DNA from: Euglena gracilis
Taxonomy: Eukaryota > Euglenida > Euglenophyceae > Euglenales
Length of the DNA stretch: 64,000 nucleotides
Reading direction: 5' to 3'
NCBI GenBank assembly: GCA_039621445.1
Contig: CP154957.1
Coordinates: forward strand, 21,508,930 to 21,572,929
In this document: piece after piece, positions 1-10,421 of the stretch
Layout: every line of letters begins with the position of its first letter
Position numbering within the stretch: position 1 is the stretch's first letter
Position numbers and translations under genes: made by a program
The notes under the pieces: generated by a model
What the model saw: the letters and a program-made list of their open reading frames with translations, nothing else
The model's database searches: none
What the model was told of the DNA's origin: nothing

Positions 1-912
1 ACAAGCCCCCCCCCCCCTGGGTTGGTAAAAAAGCCTGCTGGGGGCACCATGTTTGCCCAAACCGTAGAGAGAGAGAGAGAGAGATGTGTGCATCAGAAGA
101 GAGGATGTGTGCATGTGTGTGTGTGTGTGTGTGTTCATCAGATCCCATTTCAAAGGAGAGACGTTTTTTTTATAAATGTTGAGGCACTGTAAAATCACCA
201 AAAGAAAACCTAAATCATTGGAAAAAAAAATCATTTCCCCCAAAATCCCATGGGGCCTTTTGATGGCTTCCGCAAACATTTACCAGGGACATTTTGTTTC
301 CATGAATTCAACTGGAATGAATCAAGTTTTCATTGTGTGCAATTTCTCCAAAAGTGTGTTACATGTCTAGTATACAATGCATTCATGAAGAAAAACATTC
401 GCTTTTCGAGAGAAAACATCTTTTAATGTTTCTGAATTTTTCATGGGCTGTGCAATCAAAGATCGACCTGGCTGCAACACCATCTTGCACACCACCACCT
501 TCATCGTCAAATGCTGGATGAGAACCAGGCTTCTCTTTCTATTGTCTCTTGCGGTCTGTGGTTTCAGAAGCAGGTTGGGAATCCAGATCCAAAGCATAGT
601 TTGGGCAGGACTTGGTTTGTCAATAGCCAGAAAACAAGTTAACCAAGCAACCAGTCAGACCAACAGCCTCATCCTGAAATTTTGGCATTCATGTGTTACT
701 GTGCAACCTGCAAATTTTCATCATTTCAGGGATGAGGTGGGCCAAAAAAAATTGCCAAAATTAACCTGAGGAACCTCCACCGCTTTTGATTTTGTCATGT
801 CTGGTGACCTTGGGGCTTTTCTTTCTAAAATATTTACACCAGCTGTTCACACCCCCTGTCTACTGATCGTCCAAAATAAAAGTTAAGAAACGGGAAACAA
901 TCAGAAGTGCAG
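1..912. other. Non-coding sequence left of the first candidate exon
   Basis: No exon or element was recognised here beyond the dinucleotide repeats at 66-134 and a C-run at 7-17. Short open frames are present but lack similarity to anything known to me, and none has convincing codon bias. It may be an upstream intron of the eIF4G-type gene or its 5' flank. Confidence 0.4.
66..134. repeat. GA and GT dinucleotide microsatellites
   Basis: A run of GA repeats is followed by interspersed ATGTGTGCAT motifs and then an uninterrupted GT run. This is simple-sequence DNA with no coding content. Confidence 0.85.
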
Positions 913-1120
913 GACGTGGAGCCTGATGATGAGGGCATGCCCATGTACCCCAAGGGGCCTCAGGGTTGGAATGCAGAGTCGAGCAATTTGAAGATTCCCG
1001 GGGCTGCTCAGGGCCAGTCCACATCACCACGCATGTCTGAACTGGATTCTCAAGAGGACAGTTCTGATGCGATGATGTCATCTGAAGTGGGGACAGAGAT
1101 GAGTTACGATATGGTTCCAG
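913..1120 (+). CDS. Candidate N-terminal exon of the eIF4G-type gene
   Basis: An open stretch follows an acceptor-like GTGCAG and reads as a low-complexity, acidic, Met/Ser-rich peptide starting DVEPDDEGMPMYPKGPQ and ending near TEMSYDM. Two donors fit: after position 1113 (ATG then GTTCCA, phase 0) and after 1120 (CCAG then GTTCGC, phase 1). Phase 0 would join the exon starting at 4330. Composition resembles the disordered N-terminal half of eIF4G proteins, but there is no diagnostic motif and the polypyrimidine tract is poor. It could be an unrelated open frame. The true start codon of the gene is not visible. Confidence 0.33.
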
Positions 1121-1987
1121 GTTCGCCATCTTTGTTAGTTTCATTGTGAAGGCACTCACACCAGGCTCCTTTTTATAGCAAACACCCATTGTCCTCCCTG
1201 GTGCCTTTTTTTTGTCTGCTTTCTCGTGTTTTGTCTCTTTTCCAAAAATAAAGAGCGCTGTCATTTTTTGCACCTAGACCTTTCTTTGCTTGCTGTGCAC
1301 CAGAATTTTTTTCCCGTTTTGTTGCAGAATTTGTGGGACTTGGGACAGATGATGGAGGAATTGTGACAAGATTGTTTGTTCCCTTTGTGGCCATTTTTTG
1401 ACTCCGGCAAAATTGAAGGGGACAGGGAACACCATATTCTCGGCAGGCAATGTAGTTTGATGGTCCACATAGGCATATATGCCGTGTATCCATTGGGCGA
1501 CATGCCCCCCCAAAAAACTGCATTTGCAGGCTGAGCGTAAAAGAATGAAAACCAGAGGAGAATATTTTGCATGCAAAAATGGACCAGAGCACTTGATTTG
1601 GGGGATTTATTTTCCACATGCTCAGTGTGGCACTACCCCCCCCCCCAGGGGATGGTTGGCTTCCCCAGACTGCTTTTGGGATTTGTTCTGAATCAGCCCA
1701 AAATAAATGGGTTTTGCTGGTTTCAAAATTTTCTCAGAAGATAGGCCACTTTTGACCATTTCTGGCCAACCCCCGGGGGGGGGGGGCAGAAATTGTTGCT
1801 CAAGGTGTGTCTGACTTTCCAGGGGAGTGAGCAGTTTTTGGCTCCAGACCCCTCCCCGGCCTGGGGGAGGGGTTGGCCAGAAGTGACTTGACAGATTTCT
1901 TTGAAGGTTTGGACCTGGAGATTAGAAGACTATTTTCTCTTCAGTTCAAGTTCTCTCCAGCAAGAAAGTGTAACTGGCTCCTTGAGG

Positions 1988-2743
1988 CTCCCGGATCTGG
2001 CCTGGGGGGGGGGGGGTAGTGGGCCGACCCTGGGGTCGCTAGGGTCGCTAAGCCCCAGGACGTGGAGTGGGCCGACCTTACAGTCGTCCATCCCAGGGTC
2101 GTGGGCCGACCCTAGGGTTGGCGCACTCCACGACCTCTCCCCTATCAAAAAAATTTCGAAATTTTTTTTGATGTTTTAGGCCTTCAAATACAAAAGAAAA
2201 CAAAAAGAAGGAATATTAATATTGATTATGCTGAAATACTCCCAAAAACGCTTGGTGACATGAGGGATTTTGTGATTTTGGGGTCAATAGCCTTGTGTTT
2301 CAAACCCGTTTTGGGGGCCAAATCCCTTTTGATGCTCAACTCTTCGAGGGCCCCAAAATAACAAAATCCCTTGTGTTTCCAAATTGTTTAGGTGGGCAAA
2401 TCCCTTGTGTTGCTCGACTGTTCAAAGGCCCCAAAATCACAAAAACCCCTCATATCACCAAGTGTTTTTTTGGGGTGTATTTTAGCATAAGTAATCAATA
2501 TTAGTATTCCTTCTTTTTGTTTTCTTTGTATTTGAAGGCTTAAAAACGTCAAAAAAAAATTCGAAATTTGTTTGATAGGGGGGTCGAGGTCGTGGGGTGG
2601 GCCGCTAGGCCCGAGGCCCTAGGATGGGCGACTAGGGTCGGCCCACGACCCTAGAGCGACCTTAGACCCTAGGGTCGTATTGGGCCGACCCTAGGGTCGG
2701 CCCACTACCCCCCCCCCCCAGGCCAGATCAACCCCCCGCTCCT
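1988..2743. mobile_element. Fold-back element with long inverted arms and target-site duplication
   Basis: The left arm starts near GATCTGGCCTGGGGG (1994). The right arm ends with the reverse complement, CCCCCAGGCCAGATC (2729). The arms are similar for over 300 bases. Each runs from a GC-rich outer part with repeated GGGTCG/GGGCCGACCC motifs into an AT-rich inner part containing TTCAAATACAAA and AAAAAGAAGGAATA. The same 11 bases, GCTCCTTGAGG, stand directly outside both ends (1977-1987 and 2744-2754), as expected for a target-site duplication. No protein is encoded, so this is a non-autonomous element whose mobilising enzyme is unknown. Confidence 0.85.
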
Positions 2744-2876
2744 GCTCCTTGAGGAATTTACATGCAACTGGCAGTTTTTTTTTGGCATCTCAGTTTCTTG
2801 AGGCAGATAAATTTTTTCAGTGCATGTTTTTTTTTGAAGTTTCGCAACCCGGGGAGGGGGGTGGGTGGGTGGGTGG

Positions 2877-2965
2877 GTCCCAGGCGAGCCCCCCCCCCCC
2901 CGCTCAGGGGCGGGCCGAGTGGGTACCCCGCCAGAGGCGGGGTTTTTTTCTATTTTCGGCACAAA
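2877..2965 (+). repeat. Dispersed repeat copy A (GGTACCCCGCCAGAG family)
   Basis: The 20-base core at 2917-2936 is identical to 10017-10036. In both places it is preceded by GGGTCCCAG and a C/G-run and followed by a G-rich then T-rich stretch (GGGGTTTTTTTCTATTTT here). It is interpreted as the end of a dispersed non-coding element. Confidence 0.7.
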
Positions 2966-4298
2966 GTGTGGATAAAACTTGGACCCGAAAACGATCCCCA
3001 ATGATGGGTCTCCCAAGCCCCCCCCCCAGATCTTGAGGAAAAGCCTCTGTTTCGAGGGTTACCCCCCATTTGAGTAGCATTTCCACACAAAATGAACTCA
3101 GAAATTTTTAACCACAACGCGTTTTGGGTTTCATTTCTTAGCCACCTTCCACTGCAATTTGGTCCATCCTCCATTTTACTCAGTTGTGCCTTTGGAGGAT
3201 GTGGGAATCAGGCCTATTTTTAATTTGGAAGACGCCCCCAGGTTGTGGAGCACACTCTTTTAATGTTTTTCCATCCTACTTTTTTATTTTGAATATGGTG
3301 TTCTGAATACGCACCACAGAGCCTGCTGGACGACACCAAATGATGCGGAGCATGGTCCCACCAGGGATAAACAGGGTTTGACAGGATGAGCACACAACGG
3401 ATGAGCAGGTTTGTCCGGTCTGACCCTGACTTCCTGGGAAACTGTCGTCTGACATGGGGGAAACACAAACACGTTTTTTTTTGCAGTTTTTTTTTGTGAT
3501 TTGGGAAAATTTGTAGTTTTTTGCTTTTGCGTTTTTTTTGTGTGTGTTTTTCCTGGCAATTTTTGGTTTTTTGTAGAAATAATATTTATGTTTTTTTGGC
3601 AAGGCTTTAGTGCCAAAAAAAAACATTCCACAAAATTTCCATTCGTCCCTTTTTTAATTTGCGCCCCCCCCCGGGGGGGGCTCATGGCCAGAAAACCAGT
3701 CAGGCCCCCCCCCCCCCCCGGGGGGTGGGGTGGGACAGGTGTTAAGCAATGGTATAAAAAAAAAGTGTCCAAGTGTCATGTCAAAATCATCTTTTGTTAC
3801 GACGTGAATGCATGCAACATCTTTGGGTGAATTTGATTTTTCATAGTAAATGCATTTCATCCTGCAAGTTTCTTCCTGCGGGTTCTTCCTCGTCCTTGTT
3901 CATTTTGCATCTTTTTGCTTTTTTTCTTTTGGGCGTGGTGGATATTTGTATTAGTTACCCATGGATTGGATACGTTTATTGGTTACCCATGCAATTCTTT
4001 TTTTGCTCTCAGTTTTCCTTGAGTCCAAAATTTTGTCAGTTTTTTGGCATTTTTGCATTTTTTGGTCAACAAAATGCTTATTTTTATGTGAAATGAGAAA
4101 TTTTCCTCGGTGGAGCTGAAAATTTTTCGAACCTTGCCAGCCGAAAGTGTATATCCCGGGGGATGCAGGATTTAATATGCAGCCTGTGTTTATTTTTGCG
4201 TTTATTTTGTGGGTTGTGCATCACGTTTTTTTGAAGGTCCGTGTTGCACCCCCCCCCCCCGCACCTCTAGTCCCGTAATCGCTGGCCTGTCTTTACAG

Positions 4299-4653
4299 GG
4301 ACCTGCCTCTGCACTCGCTGTTTTGTCAGGTGACAGTTTCCGGGAGGGGGGGAGAACAGCCCCATTCTGCCTGGCTTCAAACCCTGAAGGTGAAAGAGGA
4401 GGCGATGGATTTGTACCAAGGGGCACCTGGGTCGAAGAAGATGTATTCCGTTGAATTCCTGCTGCGCTTCCAACACGACCAGACTGAGCCCCCAGAGAAG
4501 ATCAAGCTGTTTTCGGAGATCTACAACGGCGACAATGGCGTTCCCCTGCCTCAGCAGAGAGGGCAGAGGACTGGTGCTCTGCGCGCCAAGAAGGGTGCAG
4601 CTCCGCCGCAGATGGGAGATCGTGGGGAATATGGTGGCCCTATGCGACCGAAG
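4299..4653 (+). CDS. eIF4G-type scaffold, exon with eIF4E-binding motif
   Basis: The frame encodes SKKMYSVEFLLRFQ, which fits the eIF4E-binding consensus Y-x4-L-hydrophobic (Y-S-V-E-F-L-L). It sits where eIF4G proteins carry KKxYxREFLL, ahead of the MIF4G domain. After it comes a Gly/Arg/Pro-rich stretch ending GGPMRPK, then a donor (AAG then GTGTGC) at 4654. The start is uncertain: acceptors at 4298 (CTTTACAG), 4329 (TTTTGTCAG) and 4389 are possible, the last two giving phase 0. The role is recruitment of the scaffold to capped mRNA through eIF4E. The motif identification is firm; the exon edges are less so. Confidence 0.75.
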
Positions 4654-4820
4654 GTGTGCTTGGGCCTTTTTCTGAAAGTGTGAAGTTTTAGGGGGAAGGC
4701 AATTTGTGTACGTGTATGTTGTGTATGTGTACCCAGCACCCCCCGTGTCTTCATGTCTTCTGAACCCCCTTGCCAATGAACAGGGGGTGTCTGGGCCGTC
4801 TAGTTTGTCAGCTTTTATAG

Positions 4821-4873
4821 CAATATGCCCAGACAACCATGCCCAATGAACGTCCGCTGTCCGGACCAGGGAG
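4821..4873 (+). CDS. Possible small linker exon of the eIF4G-type gene
   Basis: A short open piece lies between TTTTATAG and a donor GTATGT. Read in phase 0 from the preceding exon it gives QYAQTTMPNERPLSGPG, plausible for the disordered region between the eIF4E-binding site and MIF4G. There is no conserved motif, so the call rests on splice-site quality and phase only. Confidence 0.3.
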
Positions 4874-5512
4874 GTATGTGTCGAATTGAAACAAACCTTT
4901 CAATTTTCATTCTTTTTTTCTGGAAGTTGAGGGTCTTCACAGTTCCCTGTTTGTTGAGTTTTGCACGCATCCATAGTTTTTCTTTGTCCCCCGGATTTGC
5001 ATTTGTGAATTCCTCATGTGTCATGGCATTTTGACATCTTTGTTGCAATGTGGACGCATGCAACGTCTTTGGGTGAATTTGTATTTTCATGGCATATTCA
5101 TGGTATATGGTATATTCAGTAGTTGTATGGCAGTATTCAGTTCGGCATACTCATTTTTCTCTTTTTTTCACGTTTCAGGGGGCTATTTTCTTGACCAGGC
5201 GGTGAAAATGCGAAAATTTTGGGGAAAAAATGGATAAACTCTGTCATCTCAAAATTTTTGGTACAAAAGAATGTAAACGGCCATGGGAAACCAACAAATA
5301 CAAATATTCACCACGCCCAAAAGCAAAAAGACGTAAAACGAAAGAGGGTTTTTGCAGGGCTCAAGGATCTGATTTTTTTGCATCAAAACCCCCTTGCCCT
5401 CTTTAGATCCTCCCAGCAATGCCCACAATAATTCTTTCAGGAAGTGGCCTAGTCATATGGCATGAAGTGGAGCCCCCACTTAAGTGTGGGGTACTGTGGG
5501 AGGGATCTGTGG

Positions 5513-5897
5513 ATGGCTTTTGCTCAAGGCCCCCTGGAGTCCACTGGCTAGCCATTTTATTGGAAAAACTAGAAAAGAGGGACCTCCCTGCCCCCGGGGG
5601 AGGGGGGGGAGGTTCCGGGGCCCCCCAACTGGAAAAAAATTTCCTCCGGTGCTGTGCCCCGAGGTGGAAATGAATGTTGGGGGGGGGGCTGATTTGTTCA
5701 AAAAAATATCCCAAAAATGGCCAAAAAATGGGCTATTTGGCAAGTTTCGGGGGTCCCAAATTTTTTGCCCCCCCCAGGGTCCACCAGGATTTCCACTTGC
5801 CAATTTTGGACTTGCTGCAGCCAGCCTGCCCCCCCCCCTGGGGTACTGCGAACCCCCCGGGGGGGGGGGGTACTGCGCACCCTTAAGCAAAAGCCTG
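5513..5897. mobile_element. Non-autonomous TIR element, relative of the 21.3 kb element in reverse orientation
   Basis: The ends are GGCTTTTGCTCAAGG (5515) and, as reverse complement, CAGGCTTTTGCTTAAGG (5881-5897). Inside, the block from CCCCCCAACTGGAAA (5626) through GAGGTGGAAATGA and CTGATTTGTTC to AAAAATGGCC matches the reverse complement of 21480-21590. GGGGTACTGC occurs next to both ends of the family. A convincing target-site duplication was not found here (at most GTGG). There is no coding content. Confidence 0.75.
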
Positions 5898-6050
5898 GTG
5901 GGGGGTGGAAGATGTGGGGGGGGGTAGTGCAGGGGAACCATTTTATTACGTCGTTGTTCTTTTTCTTGTGTTGGAAAATTTTACGACTATGAAAAAAAAT
6001 TCTTCCAGATGATGTTTTTAGGGTCCCAGAAAATTTGGAATCCTCACTTT

Positions 6051-6197
6051 TGGTTACCTGAACCTCCCTGGAGCCTCCCTGGAGCCCCCCTGGAGCCTCC
6101 CTGGAGCCTCCTGGAGGCTCACTAAAAGGGAGCCTCCCTGGAGGCTGGTTACCTGGAGCCTCTCTGGAGCCTCCCTGGAGCCTCCGGCAGGTAACCA
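6051..6197. repeat. Minisatellite of CCCTGGAGCCT units inside a palindrome
   Basis: TGGTTACCTG at 6051-6060 and its reverse complement CAGGTAACCA at 6188-6197 bound a run of 11-12-base CCCTGGAGCCT units. The run includes an internal switch of orientation (GGAGGCTCACTAAAAGGGAGCC). The whole stretch could fold into one long hairpin. Confidence 0.8.
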
Positions 6198-6279
6198 ATT
6201 TTGTACACAGGCCATGTTCGACCCTCCACCTCTGCATCCGCTTTTATATTTACGGACACAAATCACGTTTGCCCATTTG

Positions 6280-6478
6280 CTATTTACGCCATCCATTTGC
6301 CACAAAGACGCCATGTCCGCCTAATTTTGCTTTTACTGTTTACCCGTTTGCTATTTACGCCGTGTCCGCCAATTTGTTGAAAACCATTTATCCATTCGCC
6401 ACAAAAACGCCATGTCCGCCTTATTTTGCTTTTACCGTTTACCCGTTTGCTATTCATGCCTTGTCCGCCAAACTTTGT
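6280..6478 (+). repeat. Two-copy tandem repeat, period about 99 bases
   Basis: GCCATGTCCGCC occurs at about 6309 and 6409. The bases around it, from CATTYGCCACAAA to ACCCGTTTGCTATT, repeat with few changes. A partial third copy precedes it (TTTGCTATTTACGCC near 6277). Confidence 0.75.
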
Positions 6479-7110
6479 CCACACAAAAGGATGTTGTTAT
6501 TGGGGAGCAGGGGAGGGGGGAGGAGGGTAGGGGGGGAGAGAGGAAGGAGGTGGGGGGAGGGGGGGGTCCGGGGGGGCGGGGGGAGGGGGAGGGGCCGCAG
6601 GCCCCCTCCCCCCGCCCCCCTCCCCCTTGGGCACAGCCAAATGAACACCATTTTGGATTTCACGTGACCCTTTTTTGCACGGCAAATAATTCAGGTACAA
6701 TTCTGGCCGAATAAATTCATTTTCGATTAAGCTCTATGTTGCCTCCCAGCCTCCCATTACACCCACCTTGGCTTTTTTGGCAAAATGTTTTATATTTTTT
6801 TTTGCTAATTTGGGCTATTTTGCATTGATTTGGGCAAATATTGGGCTAATTTGGGTCAATATGAACACCACTCTGCCATTTCACCGGGGTGAGATTTTTG
6901 GTTAAAAAAAAATCGATTTTTCGAAAATATCTGGAGAAAACAAATATTCTTTCTGGAATTGTCAGTCTGCCGAAATGTACCCCTGGAGACCCTCTATCAC
7001 CCCCCGTTTGCCGTTTTGGCTGCCAACATACCCAAAACGGCCATTTTGGGGGCGTTTTTTTTTTTGGACCCTTTTGGGGGGGGTCAAAAAAAACAACAAT
7101 TTTTCCAAAA

Positions 7111-7622
7111 TATCTCGACAATGAATCAAAGTCAAAGAAATTGTCCGGAGACTAAAAATGAAGCCCTTGGAATGTCTTGTCCAACCATGCTTTATTTTCC
7201 CTCCAACTCGTCGTGCAGCCCGAATTACGGCCATTTTTGGGCCATTTCTTGGGCCTTTTTGGGCTTTTTTTGGGGCCAAAAAATCCATTTTTCCAAAATC
7301 CCCTCCCCCCCCCCCCCCCACGTACTCTCCCCCCCCTTCGGCGCCTTTTGAGCCCCATGGGAAGAGCACGGGGGAGGGAATAGTACAGGGGGGCCCCCCG
7401 TACTCTTCCCATGGGACCTCAAAGGAACCCCAGGTCAACCCTTTGGTGGCAAAGAAAAAGTGCCCTGCCATCGTATTCTTCCCGAACCTGTGATGGGAAG
7501 AGTACGGGGGGGGGGGGGGTATGGTATCTCGGAAATGAAGCAAAATCAAAGGAAATGTACGGAGGCCTAAAGTGAAGCCCTTGGGACGCCTTATCTAATG
7601 ATATTTTGATTTCCCCGTAACA
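7111..7622 (+). repeat. Diverged direct repeat with 414-base spacing
   Basis: The stretch beginning TATCTCG (7111) continues through ATCAAAGTCAAAG and TGAAGCCCTTGG. It is repeated in diverged form from 7525 (TATCTCGGAAATGAAGC, later TGAAGCCCTTGGGA). A T-rich, CCATTTTTGGG-rich spacer and C/G-runs separate the copies. No coding content was recognised. Confidence 0.6.
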
Positions 7623-8565
7623 CCCCACCGAGTCCGAGATATGGCCGATTTACGGCCCAAAACAGCGCGGCAGGCTTCCAACTATGCCGTTTTGGGCCAT
7701 TTCGGGGCCTGAAAAAGAAAAACGGAAAAAAGAAAAAAAATTGCCCAAAACCATCCTTTTTGCCTTCCAGACCCGGAAAAACTGTTTTCGAGCCAAAAAT
7801 GAACGCTTTTCAACCCCCCAGCCCCCCGTTCTTGGCCCGAAACCCAGAAACCCATGCATTTTGTTTGGGTCAAAAATGTTGGGGGGAAAATGCCCAAACC
7901 ATCTTTTTGGGCATCCTTGACCCGGGCCGGGCCGGGCTGCCCTGGCTGCCACAAGCCTCGAGCATCTGCTGCAGCATGGCACCATCAGACACGTAACGCG
8001 CACCACACAAAACCTGGTCCCAATCCCCTGGGGGGGGGGGGGGTTGGGACCAAGTCCTTTTAGCAGGTTCCAAAAATAGCAAAAAAATTCCAGCACTGCC
8101 CATCGGAAATGACCAGAAACGCCCCATTTCCTTATTGTTGAGCATATTGCCCATTTTTTTGATGTTTTGGTGCTTTCCAGATAAAGAATGTTCAAAAAAT
8201 TCGCATATTTGGATTAATTTTCAAAGAAAAATAAAAAGAATCAAGGATTTTTGGACAATTTTGGCCGATTTCCGGCCCTTTGCCCGTCCACAAAACCGAA
8301 AATTTTCCGGGCCGCCCTCAGTTTCGAGGTAGGAGGAGGGGTCCGACCCCCCCCCCTCCGTGTTGGGAGGGGGTCCGACCCATCTATCCCTGGGGCAAGG
8401 GAGAGCACGGGCCCGCAATCGACGCAAAAAACACAAAAAATGCAAATAAACACGAAACATAAACGCACACACAAGATGCAAATTGTATGTAAATTCCTTC
8501 TCGGTAAATTCCTTCTCGGAGCTCAGGGATGTTGGAGACAGCAACATTGATAGAATCCAGTTTAG

Positions 8566-9047
8566 CAGGGGGGGGAAATTGATATCCGCAATTTTTCCGC
8601 AATTTCCGCAATTTTCCGCAATTTCCGCAATTTTTCCGCAATTTCCGCAATTTTTCCGCAATTTTTCACCATTTTTTTGAAGAATTTTTTCTCCACCACC
8701 GAAGATGGAAGATGCAATGAGTTCAAGCCATTCTTCAAATGGATCAACAGGTGTGCTATTGTGTTTTTGTTGTCCCCCCCAGTTTACCAATTTTTCTCAC
8801 AGGTGCACCACTGGTCACAGGATTGGGTGCGTCCCACCTGCGCAAAGAACATCAAGCGTGTTGATTTGTGCTCGCCTGCATCGACATGGGTGTTGCGGTG
8901 TTCTGAACCTCACAATTGAAAATTTTCTAAGCCCCCCCCAAGCAGAAATGTGTATACCCGATATCAATTTTTCCGCAATTTTTCCGCAATTTCCGCAATT
9001 TTTCCGCAATTTTTCCGAAGGCCTCCGATATCAATTCCCCCCCCCTG
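8566..9047. mobile_element. TIR element with CCGCAATTT iterations and 7-base target-site duplication
   Basis: The left end CAGGGGGGGG leads into AATTGATATCC. The right end is its near-exact reverse complement (CCGATATCAATT then a C-run and CTG). AGTTTAG stands on both sides (8559-8565 and 9048-9054). Inside each end is a run of CCGCAATTT/CCGCAATTTTT units (8586-8666 and 8969-9017), in the same orientation on the written strand. The unique middle (8700-8930) contains an acceptor-like TTTTTCTCACAG and short open frames without similarity to known proteins. A partial relative lies at 23106-23655. Confidence 0.85.
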
Positions 9048-9482
9048 AGTTTAGGAAATATTTAAGAACATTGGGTATATGGTGTAATTTCATTTGGAAT
9101 TTGGAACGAGCTATGCGGCTCCACAATCAACCAAAAACGATTGCCAGTCAATCAACATCAAGGGAAAAAAAGTTTCCCCAAAAGTTTCAATTTATTTGTT
9201 TTGCCTCCCCTCGGTACAATCAAGTTGAATTTCAAGGTGTGATTCCGGCGCAAAAACCAGTGATGGGGCAGGAATTGGTGCCGGGCAATGGCTTTTTGTA
9301 GCTGGGTGTGGTCAAAAATGTCTGGCATGCAATCCAGAGCTGAAAGTACAGTAAAGGCCATTTTTTTTGGTGTATGTGTTCTGCATATGTTGGTGTATGG
9401 GTTTTAAATGTGTGTTCAGCCATTCATATTTGACAGTCCTGTTATCCCCCCCCATTGCACCATATTTTCTACATACCCACAG

Positions 9483-9581
9483 CTACCTGTCAACAATGTG
9501 TTGGAGGATTTGTCCCGGAGGGTTGATAACCCTTTCAAGGTATATCGACCAGCAGATGAAGCTGAGGTCATTGTGAAAAAG
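9483..9581 (+). CDS. eIF4G-type scaffold, exon leading into MIF4G
   Basis: This clean phase-0 exon (99 bases, 33 codons) lies between ATACCCACAG and the donor AAG/GTGTGG. It encodes LPVNNVLEDLSRRVDNPFK followed by a charged stretch ending EVIVKK. This corresponds to the basic lead-in of MIF4G in eIF4G proteins, just before the ILNKLTP-type motif that opens the next exon. Phase joins perfectly to 10422. Confidence 0.85.
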
Positions 9582-10421
9582 GTGTGGCTTCGCATATTCT
9601 TCCTGCTCCTCTCACCACTCTACACCTCATCCCATCTCCAAAAGAGTTTGTCATAGATTCCAAAAAATTAATAAGAGGAGAGAAAAAAAGAATAAAAAAT
9701 AAGAGGCGAAAACAAAAGGCAAATGGAAAGCGGTGCGGCATGCTGAAATCCAGCTTTCATCATTCCCCAGGGTTGACTGACTGATTTTTTTTTGGCGAGT
9801 AATTTGCTTTTTGGCATTTGACCCCTTTGTATGGTGAAGAATCGATTTGGAGCAGTAAGATTGGTTGCACCTGAGGCATTTCCAACCCTCCCTCATCTGG
9901 CATTGGGTTTAGGGGGTGGGCGAAAGGCTTCAGAGGCCTAAAAAATGATCCAGTCAGGACCCAAAACACCCCCCCCCCCGGCCTCCCCAGGGGAGGGGGG
10001 GGGTTGGGTCCCAGCTGAGTGGGTACCCCGCCAGAGATGAGGGTTTTCCTCTATTTTGGGACCCCAAAATTGACCCCCCCCCAAAAGCTCTGGTAGGGAG
10101 AATATCAGTGAGTAGGAGGTATGGAGTAGGAGGCAGCTCTTTTCCCTTCAGAAGGCCTGACCCCCAGGGTTTCATATGAAGGGAGTGAAGGGTTTTGGTG
10201 GCAGGGGGGCTTCCCCCGACCCTTCAAGTTCGGACATGGTTTACCAAAATTCAAGATTTCACCCAAGGTCCTTGAAAAATTTCACCTCAAATGGACACAA
10301 AAAAATTGTTTTGGGGGACCAATTTCCGGTGGGAAGTTTTCTGTTTGGAAATCCAAGCCAGTGCTCATTAATCGAACTTTTGTTTGGTGTCTATTTCTGC
10401 ACCCAACAATTCTTTCCCCAG
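9582..10421 (+). other. Intron between MIF4G lead-in and first MIF4G exon
   Basis: A GT-AG intron (GTGTGG to TTTCCCCAG). It contains a copy of the dispersed repeat whose 20-base core is at 10017-10036 (identical to 2917-2936), with C-runs and G-runs beside it. No exon was recognised within. Confidence 0.8.

Larger units (their letters stand above)
1121..4298 (+). other. Putative long intron with repeat elements
   Basis: No exon was recognised. The stretch contains the fold-back element at 1988-2743, a copy of the GAGTGGGTACCCCGCCAGAG repeat family near 2917-2936, and many C-run/G-run junctions such as 3663-3725. A stretch at 3770-3990 recurs in part at 5010-5100 (direct) and 5270-5345 (inverted). 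A stretch at 4110-4215, around ATCCCGGGG, recurs at 16845-16940. Confidence 0.55.
4874..9482 (+). other. Intron region rich in inverted-repeat elements
   Basis: This holds the TIR element at 5513-5897, the palindromic minisatellite at 6051-6197, the 99-base tandem repeat near 6280-6478, a very G/C-skewed purine/pyrimidine stretch at 6508-6625, a 414-base-spaced direct repeat (7111 and 7525) and the TIR element at 8566-9047. One GC-rich island (7918-7985) and an open stretch at 8706-8752 could hide small linker exons, but neither has a recognisable motif. Confidence 0.55.

Noticed and set aside
907-1149. Complete small gene of 80 codons
   Set aside because: It starts at GTG, sits between acceptor- and donor-like sites and has no promoter or poly(A) context. 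It is more likely, if anything, an internal exon.
6508-6625. Gly/Arg/Pro-rich open frames across G-runs and C-runs (here and at 2.7-3.0, 5.5-5.9, 18.6-19.3, 22.3-22.9 kb)
   Set aside because: All six frames stay open across homopolymer-rich DNA; the predicted peptides are composition artefacts with no conserved motif.
7918-7985. Small GC-rich exon on the - strand (YVSDGAMLQQMLEACGS)
   Set aside because: It is suggestive in composition but under 25 codons, lies on the strand opposite to the surrounding gene, has no paired splice sites I can justify, and has no known motif.
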